From the NCBI GenBank assembly GCA_020073565.1, contig JAIQEY010000003.1:140251-204250 (forward strand): a DNA stretch of 64,000 nt. The letters run 5' to 3'. The notes beneath the pieces were generated by a model. That model was not told the origin of the DNA. It searched no databases and saw nothing but the letters and a program-made list of their open reading frames with translations. Position numbers and translations under genes: made by a program. Of this stretch, positions 44,938-53,656 are shown one piece after another (within the stretch, counting starts at the first letter, position 1; the number at the start of each line of letters is the position of its first letter). The stretch is from Terriglobia bacterium (GTDB lineage: Bacteria > Acidobacteriota > Terriglobia > Terriglobales > Acidobacteriaceae).

Positions 44938-45822
44938 ATGCTCTGGGCCCTGGTTGCTTCTTTCGCGATGGTTGCAGGCAGTCCGGGAACCGGCGCGGCT
45001 ACTCCGGCAACTCCAGCCCGCGTCCACTCTTCCCAGCTAACCTCACAGCCCGCCCCCAAACCTGTCTCGGCGGCCAGCGTGTCTACCAGCGAAGACGCGG
45101 CCGCCGAACGGGAATTGCTGGAACTGGCTAACCGGGACCGGCGGGAAGCGGGCGTGCCGCCGTTGCGGGCGGACGAAAGCCTGACGGCTGCGGCGCGGGC
45201 ACACGCGCAGTTGATGGTGGCGAACGCACAACTGGAGCATCAGTTCTCGGGCGAGCCTTCCCTGTTAGAACGAATCGCGCACGTGAGCGCGTTGCGTCTG
45301 GATCGCGCTGGTGAAAACATTGCTCACGATTCTTGCGCAGCCGGGGCGGAGGAAGCTTTCATGCATTCCCCTGCGCATCGGCGGAACTTGCTGGATCCGG
45401 GATTTAATGTGGCGGGCTTCGCTGCGATTCGGAGCCAAGGGCGGCTCTACGTGGTGCAGGATTTCGGGCGTGAGGTTGCCACGCACACCCCTGCGCAGAC
45501 TAGGGACCTCGTCAGCCACGCGGTGAATGACGTCCGCATGCAAGCGGGATTGACCCGGCTCAGCCAGTATGCGCCGGCGAAACTGGACGACGCAGTTTGC
45601 TCGCTGGCACAGGCCGGGCTTCCGAGCGCACGCTTGCTCCAGACGGCGTACGACAATCGCCGCATTATCACCTACACCCAGAGCAGGCCGGAGATTCTGC
45701 CCCAAGGGGCTTTAAATCTGCTGCGCGACCACGGGGCTCGGCAGTTCGCAGTAGGATCGTGCTTCGCCCGCAATGCAGCCTATCCTACGGGGATGTACTG
45801 GGTCGCGATTCTACTCTATTAA
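44938..45822 (+). CDS. Exported CAP/SCP-domain protein
   Basis: 294 residues. The ATG at 44938 is the first start after an in-frame stop at 44926. A signal peptide (LVASFAMVAGSPGTGAA) precedes the CAP domain (about 60-180): LLELANRDRREAGVPPLRAD, the His in EHQFSGE, GENIAHDS and HSPAHRRNLLDPGF. CAP proteins of bacteria are secreted with unclear function. The C-terminal 110 residues are a separate unknown domain. Confidence 0.88.
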   Translation: MLWALVASFAMVAGSPGTGAATPATPARVHSSQLTSQPAPKPVSAASVSTSEDAAAERELLELANRDRREAGVPPLRADESLTAAARAHAQLMVANAQLEHQFSGEPSLLERIAHVSALRLDRAGENIAHDSCAAGAEEAFMHSPAHRRNLLDPGFNVAGFAAIRSQGRLYVVQDFGREVATHTPAQTRDLVSHAVNDVRMQAGLTRLSQYAPAKLDDAVCSLAQAGLPSARLLQTAYDNRRIITYTQSRPEILPQGALNLLRDHGARQFAVGSCFARNAAYPTGMYWVAILLY

Positions 45823-45837
45823 ACCTGGCCTAGCGCG

Positions 45838-45938
45838 TTGTAGCGCCGGCACCTTGCCGGCTGTCGCGAGGGCACCCTGCCCTCGCAGGCTGCGGAGCGC
45901 CGCTGGCAGTGCGCGGACAGGAATGTCCGCGCCACATC
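45838..45938. repeat. Chain of three hairpins
   Basis: GCCGGC-ACCTT-GCCGGC, then GCGAGGGCA/TGCCCTCGC, then GCGCGGACA/TGTCCGCGC, placed end to end between the CAP and DUF72 genes. The first two modules match 42349-42428 inverted. Confidence 0.9.
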
Positions 45939-45977
45939 TGCGCTGTGCTACTCTGCGGGCAGTCTTCGCAGCACTTA

Positions 45978-46913
45978 ATGGAAACCACCTCTCCAATTCG
46001 CGTCGGAACCGCCGGCTGGTCGTACAAGGACTGGGATGGCGTCCTGTATCCGCCGGAAGTCACGCGCAAGAAGATTCATCCGGTGGAATTCATGGCGCGC
46101 TTCTTTGACGTCATCGAGATCAACACATCGTTTTACGGGCACATCCGGCCGGAGCTGGGACGGTTGTGGTGCCGCAAGGTTGCGGCGGTTAATCCCAACT
46201 TTCTTTTTACGGCCAAGCTGCACCGATCATTCACCCATTCTCCGCTGGCGGTGATGGAGCCGACTTCCGCGGCCAGCATTCGTCCGAATGATGAAGACGA
46301 GAAGCTGGCGCGCGAGGGACTGGACTCGCTGGCTTCCGAGGGCAAGCTGGGCGCGCTGCTGATTCAGTTTCCGGTTTCGTTCAAGAACACCGCGTTGAAT
46401 CGTGAGTACCTGGAGCAGTTGCTGCGGCAGTTCATCGAGTATCCGCGAGTGGTCGAGGTACGGCACGAGAGTTGGGATAATCCAGAGACCATCTCGGAAT
46501 TCATGCGGCAGAATGTGGGCTTCTGCAATATCGATCAGCCTGTGCTGGGGCGGTCGCTCGCGCCGACCGAGCATGTGACGTCGGGCATTGGATACGTGCG
46601 TCTGCACGGGCGCAACTACGAGAATTGGTTTGACAGCGACGACCGCAACGACCGCTACAACTATCTCTACAAGCCGGCGGAGATGGAGCAGTGGAGGGAG
46701 AGGGTGGAGATCATCGCGCACAAGGCCCAGACGACGTTTGTGGTGGCGAACAATCATTTTCAGGCGAAGGCGGCGGTAAATGCACTGGAGTTGCGGCATC
46801 TGCTGAGCGGGAAGAAAGTGCCAGCGCCGGAGACGCTGGTGAATAGCTACCCGGAGCTGCGGGATATGGTGGAAGTGGAGGACGCGGGCGGCGGGTATTC
46901 GCTGCTGGCGTGA
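45978..46913 (+). CDS. DUF72 family protein
   Basis: 311 residues from the ATG at 45978 (METTSPIRVG); the longer frame runs through the hairpin chain. The TIM-barrel DUF72 pattern is complete: IRVGTAGWSYKDWDGVLYP, EINTSFYG, LLIQFPVSFK, VEVRHESW, GYVRLHGRNYENWF and the late VVANNHFQAKAAVNAL. Biochemical function is unknown. Confidence 0.92.
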   Translation: METTSPIRVGTAGWSYKDWDGVLYPPEVTRKKIHPVEFMARFFDVIEINTSFYGHIRPELGRLWCRKVAAVNPNFLFTAKLHRSFTHSPLAVMEPTSAASIRPNDEDEKLAREGLDSLASEGKLGALLIQFPVSFKNTALNREYLEQLLRQFIEYPRVVEVRHESWDNPETISEFMRQNVGFCNIDQPVLGRSLAPTEHVTSGIGYVRLHGRNYENWFDSDDRNDRYNYLYKPAEMEQWRERVEIIAHKAQTTFVVANNHFQAKAAVNALELRHLLSGKKVPAPETLVNSYPELRDMVEVEDAGGGYSLLA

Positions 46914-47002
46914 AGGCGAATGGAGTTCACGGGCGATCCACTTGAAGGATTGCTGGTGAAATCGCGGCAGTACGACACCGATTCGGGACACCCCATTCAG
47001 CC

Positions 47003-47590
47003 CTACCGCTTTGCGCCGACTGTAGTCGTATCGTGGTTGTCTTCGGCAGCTAGGCCCAGCGTATTAACAGAACCCCAATGGCGTGGCACCAATGTCGGCG
47101 CAATCAGTCGCGGCACGGTTCGCACCAACACCGTCAGGATGACAAACGCTAGCGGAAACCCGATCCAAAGTGAAGCCAAGAAACCGAATGGCACACCCAG
47201 AGTCGGATAGAAGAGTTTCCGGGTGTTCGTTATCCACAACAGTGCCTCCGCAGCGAGGAAACTGAGCAGCATCAATACACGGATATATGTCTCGGAAACC
47301 AACAAGGGTGAATTGCACTCTTTGCAACGCGCTCCGCGAAATAGGCGCTTATCGAATTCCACATGGCAACGGCAACGGGACACTGCATCATCGCAACTTC
47401 TCCCAAAGGGGCCCGTGACATTCTCAGACAGTTGCACGCTAAATTCTACGGCCCACGTGAAGCTGAAACCAAATGAAGTCTGCCGTTTACAAAGAACTGT
47501 CGCAGCGAGACCTCGCCTCTTGCTTGTGAGGGCGCTGGCATCGATTGTGTTGAGAAAGACGTTCGTGTCAACGAAGACCGGAGCGGTCAT
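47003..47590 (-). CDS. Chimeric ORF: PIN-domain start joined to zinc-ribbon membrane protein
   Basis: 195 residues. The first 18 residues, MTAPVFVDTNVFLNTIDA, read as the beginning of a VapC-type PIN toxin, with the first catalytic Asp in VDTN. The rest of the PIN fold is absent. From about residue 75 the protein is unrelated: a four-Cys ribbon (CRCHVEFDKRL...CKECNS), two membrane helices (VLMLLSFLAAEALLW and GFLASLWIGFPLAFVILTVL) and a polar tail. This suggests a toxin gene cut by insertion or deletion and fused in frame to a fragment of another gene. Whether it is expressed is unknown; a real start inside the ORF cannot be excluded. Confidence 0.55.
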   Translation of the reverse strand: MTAPVFVDTNVFLNTIDASALTSKRRGLAATVLCKRQTSFGFSFTWAVEFSVQLSENVTGPFGRSCDDAVSRCRCHVEFDKRLFRGARCKECNSPLLVSETYIRVLMLLSFLAAEALLWITNTRKLFYPTLGVPFGFLASLWIGFPLAFVILTVLVRTVPRLIAPTLVPRHWGSVNTLGLAAEDNHDTTTVGAKR

Positions 47591-47735
47591 GAGCTTCCTC
47601 GCGAGAAAGGTAACGGACGGCCGTCTTTAGGAAAGGCTTGCGGGCGAGTGCGCGCCGCATGGCGCTGGCGTAGCCGTATTGAGGGGACATGCGCCCTTTG
47701 GGGATGCCCGCGAGGAAATGCAGAAGCCTTTTCAT
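47568..47735 (-). CDS. Small ORF overlapping the PIN fragment, possible antitoxin remnant
   Basis: 55 residues from ATG at 47735 (MKRLLHFLAGIPKGRMSPQY), basic, ending 22 bp inside the PIN-like start. Its place directly before a VapC-type start is where an antitoxin would lie. There is no recognisable antitoxin fold and no good ribosome binding site, so this is a weak call. Confidence 0.25.
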   Translation of the reverse strand: MKRLLHFLAGIPKGRMSPQYGYASAMRRALARKPFLKTAVRYLSREEAHDRSGLR

Positions 47736-47800
47736 TGGGACAGTATGACACGCGATTCGTGTAGGACGAACATCGTGTGGATGACGCTTCCCCGCGGACG

Positions 47801-47875
47801 GGCGAGGTCGCCCGTCGCTGCACGCTGCCGAGCTTTGCTCGGCTGGGACAGCCGAGGGCGGCTGTCCCTACGTGG
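47801..47875. repeat. Chain of three hairpins
   Basis: GACGGGCGA/TCGCCCGTC, GCCGAGC-TTT-GCTCGGC and GGACAGCC-GAGGGC-GGCTGTCC in a row, 43 bp before the HtrA-like gene. The last one plus flank (47846-47875) is the inverted identical copy of 40665-40694. Confidence 0.88.
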
Positions 47876-47917
47876 ACCTGGGCGAATCCTAAACATCTTG
47901 TCCCTCATCTATGCAGC

Positions 47918-48964
47918 ATGAACTTGGACGGACTTGCTGCGGATTTTCTTTCTGCTTCTGACCAAAGTGCCGTGGGTGGGCTTGCGCATGAGTCGGCGGA
48001 GCGCTCGGCGACTTCAGCGTCAGACACTTCCCTGCTCGACGCGTATTCTCGGGCGTTGATCGCCGCGGTTGAGAAGGTTAGCCCTTCGGTGGTCAACGTC
48101 GAAGTGCATCAGGCGGCGGGGCGCGGGCGCTCGGGCGAGCGCCGCGGAGGCGGGTCGGGATTTGTCTTCACGCCCGACGGACTGATTCTTACCAACAGCC
48201 ATGTGGTCCACGATGCGACGCGCATCGAGATCGCGCTTTCGGATGGGCGGCGCGTTCCGGCGCATACCATTGGCGACGATCCGGCAACCGATCTGGCGGT
48301 GATCCGGATCGATGCCGGGGGCGTGCAGGCGGTCGAACTGGGCGATTCGCAGCAGTTGCGCCCGGGGCAGATGGCGATCGCAATTGGCAATCCTTACGGG
48401 TTTCAGTCGACCGTGACGGCCGGCGTGATCAGCGCTCTCGGCCGATCGTTGCGTTCGTATTCGGGGCGGCTGATTGAGGATGTGATTCAGACCGATGCGG
48501 CTTTGAATCCGGGGAACTCGGGCGGACCGCTGGTCGATTCACGCGGCGCGGTGATTGGTGTGAATACTGCAACTATTCTGCCCGCGCAGGGGATTTGTTT
48601 TGCGATCGGGATCAACACGGCTAAGTTCGTTGCCAGCCGGTTGCTGCGCGATGGGCGCATCCGGCGGAGCTACATAGGAGTGTCGGCGCAGACCGTGCCG
48701 ATTCATCGGCGGGTGGTGCGCTTCTACAGCCTTTCCCATGAAACCGGCGTGGTGGTAGTGGGAGTCGAGGAGCGGAGTCCGGCGCGGACTGCGGGGTTGC
48801 GCGAGGGCGACGTGATTGTCGCTCTGGATGACAAGCCGGTGGGGGGCGTGGATGATTTGCATCGTCTGCTGACGGACGCTCAGGTGGGAGCACGATGCGT
48901 GCTCACGGTGATCCGACACACCGAGCGTCTGGCGCTTACGATCTTCCCCGGGGAAGCCAGGTAA
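47918..48964 (+). CDS. HtrA/DegP-type serine protease with one PDZ domain
   Basis: 348 residues from ATG at 47918 (MNLDGLAADF). The longer frame from 47777 would be read through the hairpin chain. The chymotrypsin-like triad is His95 (NSHVV), Asp125 (ATDLAVI) and Ser201 (NPGNSGGPL). One PDZ domain follows (about 255-345). There is no signal peptide or membrane anchor in the chosen or in the longer frame, unlike most HtrA proteins, so a cytoplasmic place is suggested by sequence. It lies 110 bp before uppS. Confidence 0.9.
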   Translation: MNLDGLAADFLSASDQSAVGGLAHESAERSATSASDTSLLDAYSRALIAAVEKVSPSVVNVEVHQAAGRGRSGERRGGGSGFVFTPDGLILTNSHVVHDATRIEIALSDGRRVPAHTIGDDPATDLAVIRIDAGGVQAVELGDSQQLRPGQMAIAIGNPYGFQSTVTAGVISALGRSLRSYSGRLIEDVIQTDAALNPGNSGGPLVDSRGAVIGVNTATILPAQGICFAIGINTAKFVASRLLRDGRIRRSYIGVSAQTVPIHRRVVRFYSLSHETGVVVVGVEERSPARTAGLREGDVIVALDDKPVGGVDDLHRLLTDAQVGARCVLTVIRHTERLALTIFPGEAR

Positions 48965-48982
48965 ACCAGCGGCCGGCTTACA

Positions 48983-49014
48983 AGAGCTAGTAGCCAGGAG
49001 CTAGGGCCAGAAGG
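48983..49014. repeat. Heptad tract (AGCTAGT type)
   Basis: Units AGCTAGT, AGCCAGG, AGCTAGG, GCCAGAA between htrA-like and uppS. Degenerate but 7-bp periodic. Confidence 0.65.
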
Positions 49015-49074
49015 TCGCCTTCATCACATTGCACGCACAGGAATTCGTGTGTTAGCTTCGACTCGGAGAGTACT

Positions 49075-49908
49075 TTGCGACACACGGTTCCACCTGGGAT
49101 GGGCCGCAAGGAGAGCGACGTTTACCTGCGGCTCGATCCGGCGCGTCTTCCCAAGCACATCGCGATCATCATGGACGGAAACGGGCGGTGGGCCCGCCGC
49201 CGGCACCTGCCGCGTGTCGCGGGACATCGTGCCGGGGTGGCGGCTGTGCGCTCAACGGTGGAGACGGCAGCACGCATTGGGATTCCGGCCCTGACGCTCT
49301 ACGCCTTCTCCGAAGAAAACTGGAAGAAGCGCCCGCGCACGGAAGTGGACTTCCTGATGCGCCTGCTGTGCCGCTATTTGAAGGCGGAAATTAGAACCCT
49401 CAACGAGAACAATATTCGCCTGGAATATATCGGCAGGAAACAGGAACTGCCCGAGTCGGTACAGCGGGAGATGGAATACGCCAGCGACGCGACGCGGGCG
49501 AACACAGGAATGGTGCTGACCCTGGCGCTGAATTACAGCGCGCGCAGCGAGATTGTCGATGCGTTCCAATCGCTGGCGGAGGCGGCGGCGCGCAATGGCG
49601 GGCTCGGTCATTTCCAGGTGGATGAGCAGCTAATCAGCGAGCATCTCTATACCCGCCACTTACCCGATCCCGACTTAGTCATTCGCACCAGTGGTGAAAT
49701 GCGGCTGAGTAACTTCCTGCTTTGGCAATTGGCTTATGCCGAGATCTATGTTACGCAAACGCTGTGGCCGGATTTCCGCGGTGTGCAGTTGCTGGAAGGC
49801 ATCGAAGAGTATCAGAGCCGGGAACGCCGCTATGGCGGACTGGGCAAAGATCCTGGCCACGCCCACGAACACGCGAAAGTCCGCGCCCACGCTGAGGTGA
49901 AGCGTTGA
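49075..49908 (+). CDS. uppS: Isoprenyl (undecaprenyl) diphosphate synthase
   Basis: 277 residues from TTG at 49075, with GGAGAG 4 bp upstream; ATG at 49099 is an alternative. It makes the C55 lipid carrier for peptidoglycan and other glycans from farnesyl and isopentenyl diphosphates. Signatures: HIAIIMDGNGRWARRR (catalytic Asp), LTLYAFSEENWKRP-like region, and the late DLVIRTSGEMRLSNFLLWQL. It starts the run uppS-cdsA-dxr-rseP-ispG found in this order in many bacteria; cdsA follows after 10 bp. Confidence 0.95.
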   Translation: MRHTVPPGMGRKESDVYLRLDPARLPKHIAIIMDGNGRWARRRHLPRVAGHRAGVAAVRSTVETAARIGIPALTLYAFSEENWKKRPRTEVDFLMRLLCRYLKAEIRTLNENNIRLEYIGRKQELPESVQREMEYASDATRANTGMVLTLALNYSARSEIVDAFQSLAEAAARNGGLGHFQVDEQLISEHLYTRHLPDPDLVIRTSGEMRLSNFLLWQLAYAEIYVTQTLWPDFRGVQLLEGIEEYQSRERRYGGLGKDPGHAHEHAKVRAHAEVKR

Positions 49909-49918
49909 TCGCTTACCA

Positions 49919-50815
49919 ATGACCAAGCGCATCGCGACCGCCGTCGTCCTCATTCCCATTGTCCTTTTCCTGGTGCTGAAAGCGCCGCTCTACGTGCTGG
50001 CACTGGTGGCGGGCGCGGTCGCGTTGCTGGCGGTGGCTGAATTCCTGAAACTGATTACGCACTATGGAGTTCAGCCGATTGGGTGGCCGACCTACGCTTA
50101 CGTTGCGCTCTTCTTTGTATTTATTATTGTCGCGTCCACGAACCGCACGCTGTTGGTCGAGTCGACGACCGTCGTCTATGGAATCGCACTGGCAACGGCG
50201 CTGGCGCCTTTCTTGTTTCTGACGATTGCCATGCGCCGCACGGATCTGGCGGCTGGCTACCCGGCGGCAGCGGCGTCGATGTTCGCCTTCGCGTATGTCG
50301 CGATTCCGATGGCACTGCTGGTGGAGATCCGGCAACAAGCCGCGGGCGCGATCTGGGTGATCTACACGCTGCTGGCTGTATGGGCGGGAGACATCTTCGC
50401 CTACTTTGTGGGCAAGGCGGTCGGCCGCCATCGCATGTCGCCGGAGATCAGTCCGAAGAAAACCTGGGAAGGGGCAGTCGCGTCGATTCTGGCGAGCGTG
50501 CTGATCGGCACGCTGTGGTTTGAGCATGCTCCGGGCATCAGTGCCGCATTGCTTAGGATGGGCCTGATTGGACGGCGCGACGGCCTCTTCGGGCTGGAAC
50601 AGCCGCAACTCTGGCCGATCATCGTGCTTTCGGCGATTGTGAATATCGCGGCGCAGTTGGGGGATCTGGTGGAATCGCTGATCAAGCGCGGAGCCGGCGT
50701 GAAGGATTCGGGATCGATCCTGCCCGGTCACGGCGGTATGCTCGACCGCATCGACGCCATGCTGTTCGCCGTGCCGGTGGTATGGGCTTATCGGGCCTGG
50801 CAGTTGATGCAGTAA
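49919..50815 (+). CDS. cdsA: Phosphatidate cytidylyltransferase
   Basis: 298 residues with about eight membrane helices. It makes CDP-diacylglycerol, the precursor for membrane phospholipids. The C-terminal CDS signature KRGAGVKDSGSILPGHGGML with following DRID is complete, and AGDIFAYFVGKAVGRH and SPKKTWEGAVAS precede it. It follows uppS by 10 bp and is followed by a palindromic repeat and dxr. Confidence 0.95.
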   Translation: MTKRIATAVVLIPIVLFLVLKAPLYVLALVAGAVALLAVAEFLKLITHYGVQPIGWPTYAYVALFFVFIIVASTNRTLLVESTTVVYGIALATALAPFLFLTIAMRRTDLAAGYPAAAASMFAFAYVAIPMALLVEIRQQAAGAIWVIYTLLAVWAGDIFAYFVGKAVGRHRMSPEISPKKTWEGAVASILASVLIGTLWFEHAPGISAALLRMGLIGRRDGLFGLEQPQLWPIIVLSAIVNIAAQLGDLVESLIKRGAGVKDSGSILPGHGGMLDRIDAMLFAVPVVWAYRAWQLMQ

Positions 50816-50829
50816 GAGCCGATCTTTTC

Positions 50830-50901
50830 TTCGTGTACCTTCGTGTCCTTGGTGGTGGTTAAAGAAAAGCGCGAACCACGAAGGTCACGAAGTTACACGA
50901 A
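50830..50901. repeat. Long-armed palindromic repeat, copy B
   Basis: Arms 50830-50860 and 50874-50901 around a 13-nt A-rich loop (AAAGAAAAGCGCG). It has the same arms as copy A at 9103-9172 with several substitutions and a GGT duplication in the left arm. It sits between cdsA and dxr. Confidence 0.85.
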
Positions 50902-50941
50902 GGACGGCCCGCCAACCCGTCCCTTACAATAGAAGTTCCTG

Positions 50942-52135
50942 ATGAAACGCATTGCCATCCTGGGCTCGACCGGCTCGATCGGGCAGAGCACTCTAAACGT
51001 CGTCGAGAGCTATCCCGACCGCTTCGAGGTCGCCACGCTGGCCGCTGGAAATAACACCGACGCGGTTTTCGAGCAGGCTGCCCGCTGGGAGCCGCGCGTG
51101 ATTTCGGTGGCGAAGGAAACCGATGCACAGGTGTTGCGAACGAAACTCCGAAGCGCCGGTCTTGGCGAGACTGAGGTCGTTGACGGGGCTGCTGGAACTG
51201 TCCGCGTGGCCACCCATCCCGAGGTCGATTTCGTGGTCAGCGCGATTGTGGGTGTGTCTGGCCTAGAGGCGACCTACGAGGCGGTCCGGGCCGGGAAATC
51301 CGTTGGGCTGGCGAACAAGGAGTGCCTGGTAGTCGCGGGCGAACTGATTACTGCCGAGGCCCGCCGCCAGGGCAAGCCCCTGCTGCCCATCGACAGCGAG
51401 CACAACGCGGTGCATCAGTGCCTGCGGGGCGGCAGGATGGAGGAGGTCGAGCGCATCTGGCTGACCGCCTCCGGGGGACCGTTCCTGAGAACGCCGAAGT
51501 CGGAATTTGCCTCAATTACGGTGCAGCAAGCGTTAAATCACCCTACCTGGAAGATGGGGAAACGCATCACGATTGACTCCGCCACATTGGTGAATAAAGG
51601 GTTCGAGGTCATTGAGGCGTGCCGTCTGTTCAACTTGCCGCCCAGTCAGGTGCAAGTCATTGTGCATCCACAGTCTACGATCCATTCCATGGTAGAGTTC
51701 GTGGATGGCAGCATACTTGCTCAATTCTCCGTGACCGACATGCGTCTGCCCATTCTGTATGCGCTGACGTATCCAGAGCGGGTGCCTTCGGACCTCCGCT
51801 TTCCGGTCATGGACCTGCGGCACCTCGATTTCTGCCCCCCGGATATGAGTAAATTCCCTTGTCTGGGTTTGGCCTACGAGGCAGCCGAGGCCGGGGGAGC
51901 GAAAACGATCGCCCTGAATGCCGCCGATGAGGTGGCGGTCGCAGCGTTTCTGGCGGAACAGATCGGGTTCGAGGATATCCCGCGGATCATTGCGGATGTG
52001 ATGGCTGCAACGCCAACCGGGAAATTGGAATCTATCAAAAAGGTACTGCAGTTGGACGGGGAAGCGCGCGGCTTAGCGGGCGAGATGGTGAACCAGCGGA
52101 GTCGTTCAGCCTCACCCGTGCGTGCCATTCCTTAA
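50942..52135 (+). CDS. dxr: 1-deoxy-D-xylulose 5-phosphate reductoisomerase
   Basis: 397 residues. First committed enzyme of the MEP isoprenoid pathway, NADPH-dependent. N-terminal GSTGSIGQSTLNVV, then ANKECLVVAGEL, PIDSEHNA, LTASGGPFL and MGKRITIDSATLVNKGFEVIEA are all family signatures including metal and substrate ligands. It is in one run with ispG, a later enzyme of the same pathway. Confidence 0.97.
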   Translation: MKRIAILGSTGSIGQSTLNVVESYPDRFEVATLAAGNNTDAVFEQAARWEPRVISVAKETDAQVLRTKLRSAGLGETEVVDGAAGTVRVATHPEVDFVVSAIVGVSGLEATYEAVRAGKSVGLANKECLVVAGELITAEARRQGKPLLPIDSEHNAVHQCLRGGRMEEVERIWLTASGGPFLRTPKSEFASITVQQALNHPTWKMGKRITIDSATLVNKGFEVIEACRLFNLPPSQVQVIVHPQSTIHSMVEFVDGSILAQFSVTDMRLPILYALTYPERVPSDLRFPVMDLRHLDFCPPDMSKFPCLGLAYEAAEAGGAKTIALNAADEVAVAAFLAEQIGFEDIPRIIADVMAATPTGKLESIKKVLQLDGEARGLAGEMVNQRSRSASPVRAIP

Positions 52136-52162
52136 TCATGAAACGGGAGTAATCTGGAATAT

Positions 52163-53503
52163 ATGCCTCACTTAAGCACGATCGTGGCCGTGGCTGTCGT
52201 CCTCGGTTTCATGATTCTGATCCACGAATTTGGCCACTATGCGGCCGCGAAGCTTTTCAAGGTCCGGGTCGAAGTTTTCTCCATCGGTTTTGGCAAGCGG
52301 CTCCTCGGCTTCCGCCGCGGGGAAACCGACTACCGCGTTAGCGCGATTCCGCTGGGCGGCTACGTCAAGATGTCGGGCGAGAACCCGATGGACGAGCGCA
52401 CGGGCGACGCCGGCGAATTCATGAACCATCCACGCTGGCAGCGCTTCATCATTGCTGTGGCTGGCCCGGCGATGAACATCGCGCTGGCAATCGGTCTGCT
52501 GACCGTGGTTTACATGGTGCGCTACGAGCGCCCGTTTTACCTCGACAAGCCGGCCGTGATCGGGTGGGTGCTTCCCAATTCGGTCGCAGCGAAGGCTGGG
52601 CTCCAGGAAGGTGACCGCATCATCCGCCTGGACGGTATTGAGAATCCGACCTGGGAACAGGTGTATCCGAAAGTCGCGCTCAGCCCCAATCAGGCGATCC
52701 CAATCACGGTTCTGCGCGCGGGCCAGACGCTGGAAAAGACGCTCACCCCTGAAGCGATTGGCATTGAGCAGTACGGTTCGGTTGGCTGGGTGCCGGACCA
52801 ACCCACCGAGATTACCGATCTGGAAGCCGGCATGCCTGCCGAAAAGGCCGGGCTGAAGAACGGCGACATCATTGTCGCCGTCAACGGCCAGCCCATCCGC
52901 GCGATCGCGCAGATGATCAGCATGCTCCAAAAGACCAAGGAAGCGCCGGTAGAGCTCACGGTGCAACGCGGCGCGCAGCAATTGAAGTTCAAGATGCAGC
53001 CGGTGGCCACGAAGATGGAGGGGATGGCCGAGCCACGCTACCGCGTCGGTTTCCAGTCGGAACCGAGCGTCACGACGCGGCTCGCATTCCCGCTGGCGCT
53101 GAACAAGTCGCTCGTCAATAACAAACGCAGTTCGTTCCTGATTCTGGAGTTGTTGCAGAAGATGATTCAGCGCAAGGTCTCGATGCGCACGGTGGAAGGG
53201 CCGATCGGAATCGGTACTGCCGTGGGACGGGCCGTGCGGGAAGACGGATGGACCCCGCTGCTGGAAATCACGGCTGCGATCAGTCTGAACCTCGGGATCT
53301 TCAACCTGCTGCCGATTCCTATCCTGGATGGCGGCGTAATCATGCTGCTGTTCATCGAGAGCCTGATGCAACGAGACATCAGCCTGCCGGTGAAGGAACG
53401 CATTTACCAGGCTGCTTTTGTCTTCATCGTGCTGTTCGCGGTGATGGTGATCTTCAACGACATCGTGAAGACCGTGCCGGGGCTGGCGCAGAGGTTTCCG
53501 TAG
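52163..53503 (+). CDS. rseP: Site-2 protease RseP
   Basis: 446 residues. Intramembrane zinc protease. HEFGH at residues 21-25 in the first membrane helix and the late IPILDGG supply the zinc site. Two PDZ domains (about 125-200 and 210-285) lie in between, which makes it the full-length double-PDZ type that cleaves anti-sigma factors after a DegS-like cut. GGYVKMSGE is a typical post-HExxH segment. It is 27 bp after dxr. Confidence 0.95.
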   Translation: MPHLSTIVAVAVVLGFMILIHEFGHYAAAKLFKVRVEVFSIGFGKRLLGFRRGETDYRVSAIPLGGYVKMSGENPMDERTGDAGEFMNHPRWQRFIIAVAGPAMNIALAIGLLTVVYMVRYERPFYLDKPAVIGWVLPNSVAAKAGLQEGDRIIRLDGIENPTWEQVYPKVALSPNQAIPITVLRAGQTLEKTLTPEAIGIEQYGSVGWVPDQPTEITDLEAGMPAEKAGLKNGDIIVAVNGQPIRAIAQMISMLQKTKEAPVELTVQRGAQQLKFKMQPVATKMEGMAEPRYRVGFQSEPSVTTRLAFPLALNKSLVNNKRSSFLILELLQKMIQRKVSMRTVEGPIGIGTAVGRAVREDGWTPLLEITAAISLNLGIFNLLPIPILDGGVIMLLFIESLMQRDISLPVKERIYQAAFVFIVLFAVMVIFNDIVKTVPGLAQRFP

Positions 53504-53608
53504 AGCAGCTACGAGCTACGGGCCACGAGTTTCGAGCAGGCAACTTCTTGATTCCTTCGGTTCGTTCTTGGTTGCTCGCAGCCCGTAGCTCGAAGCTCCA
53601 AGCGCGCA
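53504..53608. repeat. Inverted pair of heptad tracts
   Basis: 7-bp-periodic units (AGCTACG, GGCCACG, AGTTTCG) at 53504-53541 and their inverse at 53571-53608. GAGCTACGGGC at 53513-53523 is the exact inverse of 53581-53591, and about 17 of 20 surrounding bases also pair. It lies between rseP and ispG. Confidence 0.8.
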
Positions 53609-53656
53609 GCCATCTGTCCACCTATCCCGTCCTGACCTGCTAAAATAGACATTCCT

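Noticed and set aside
45838..45938. Transcription terminators after the CAP gene
   Set aside because: There is no T-run, the hairpins come in a chain, and the same modules occur inside genes and in the opposite orientation.
40665..47875. Ends of a composite transposon defined by the 30-nt inverted identical pair
   Set aside because: The genes between are ordinary and no transposase is present; the pair are two copies of a dispersed repeat.
52172..53371. 399-residue minus-strand ORF opposite rseP
   Set aside because: It mirrors rseP codons, is rich in His/Arg/Asp as typical for antisense frames, and has no start signal.
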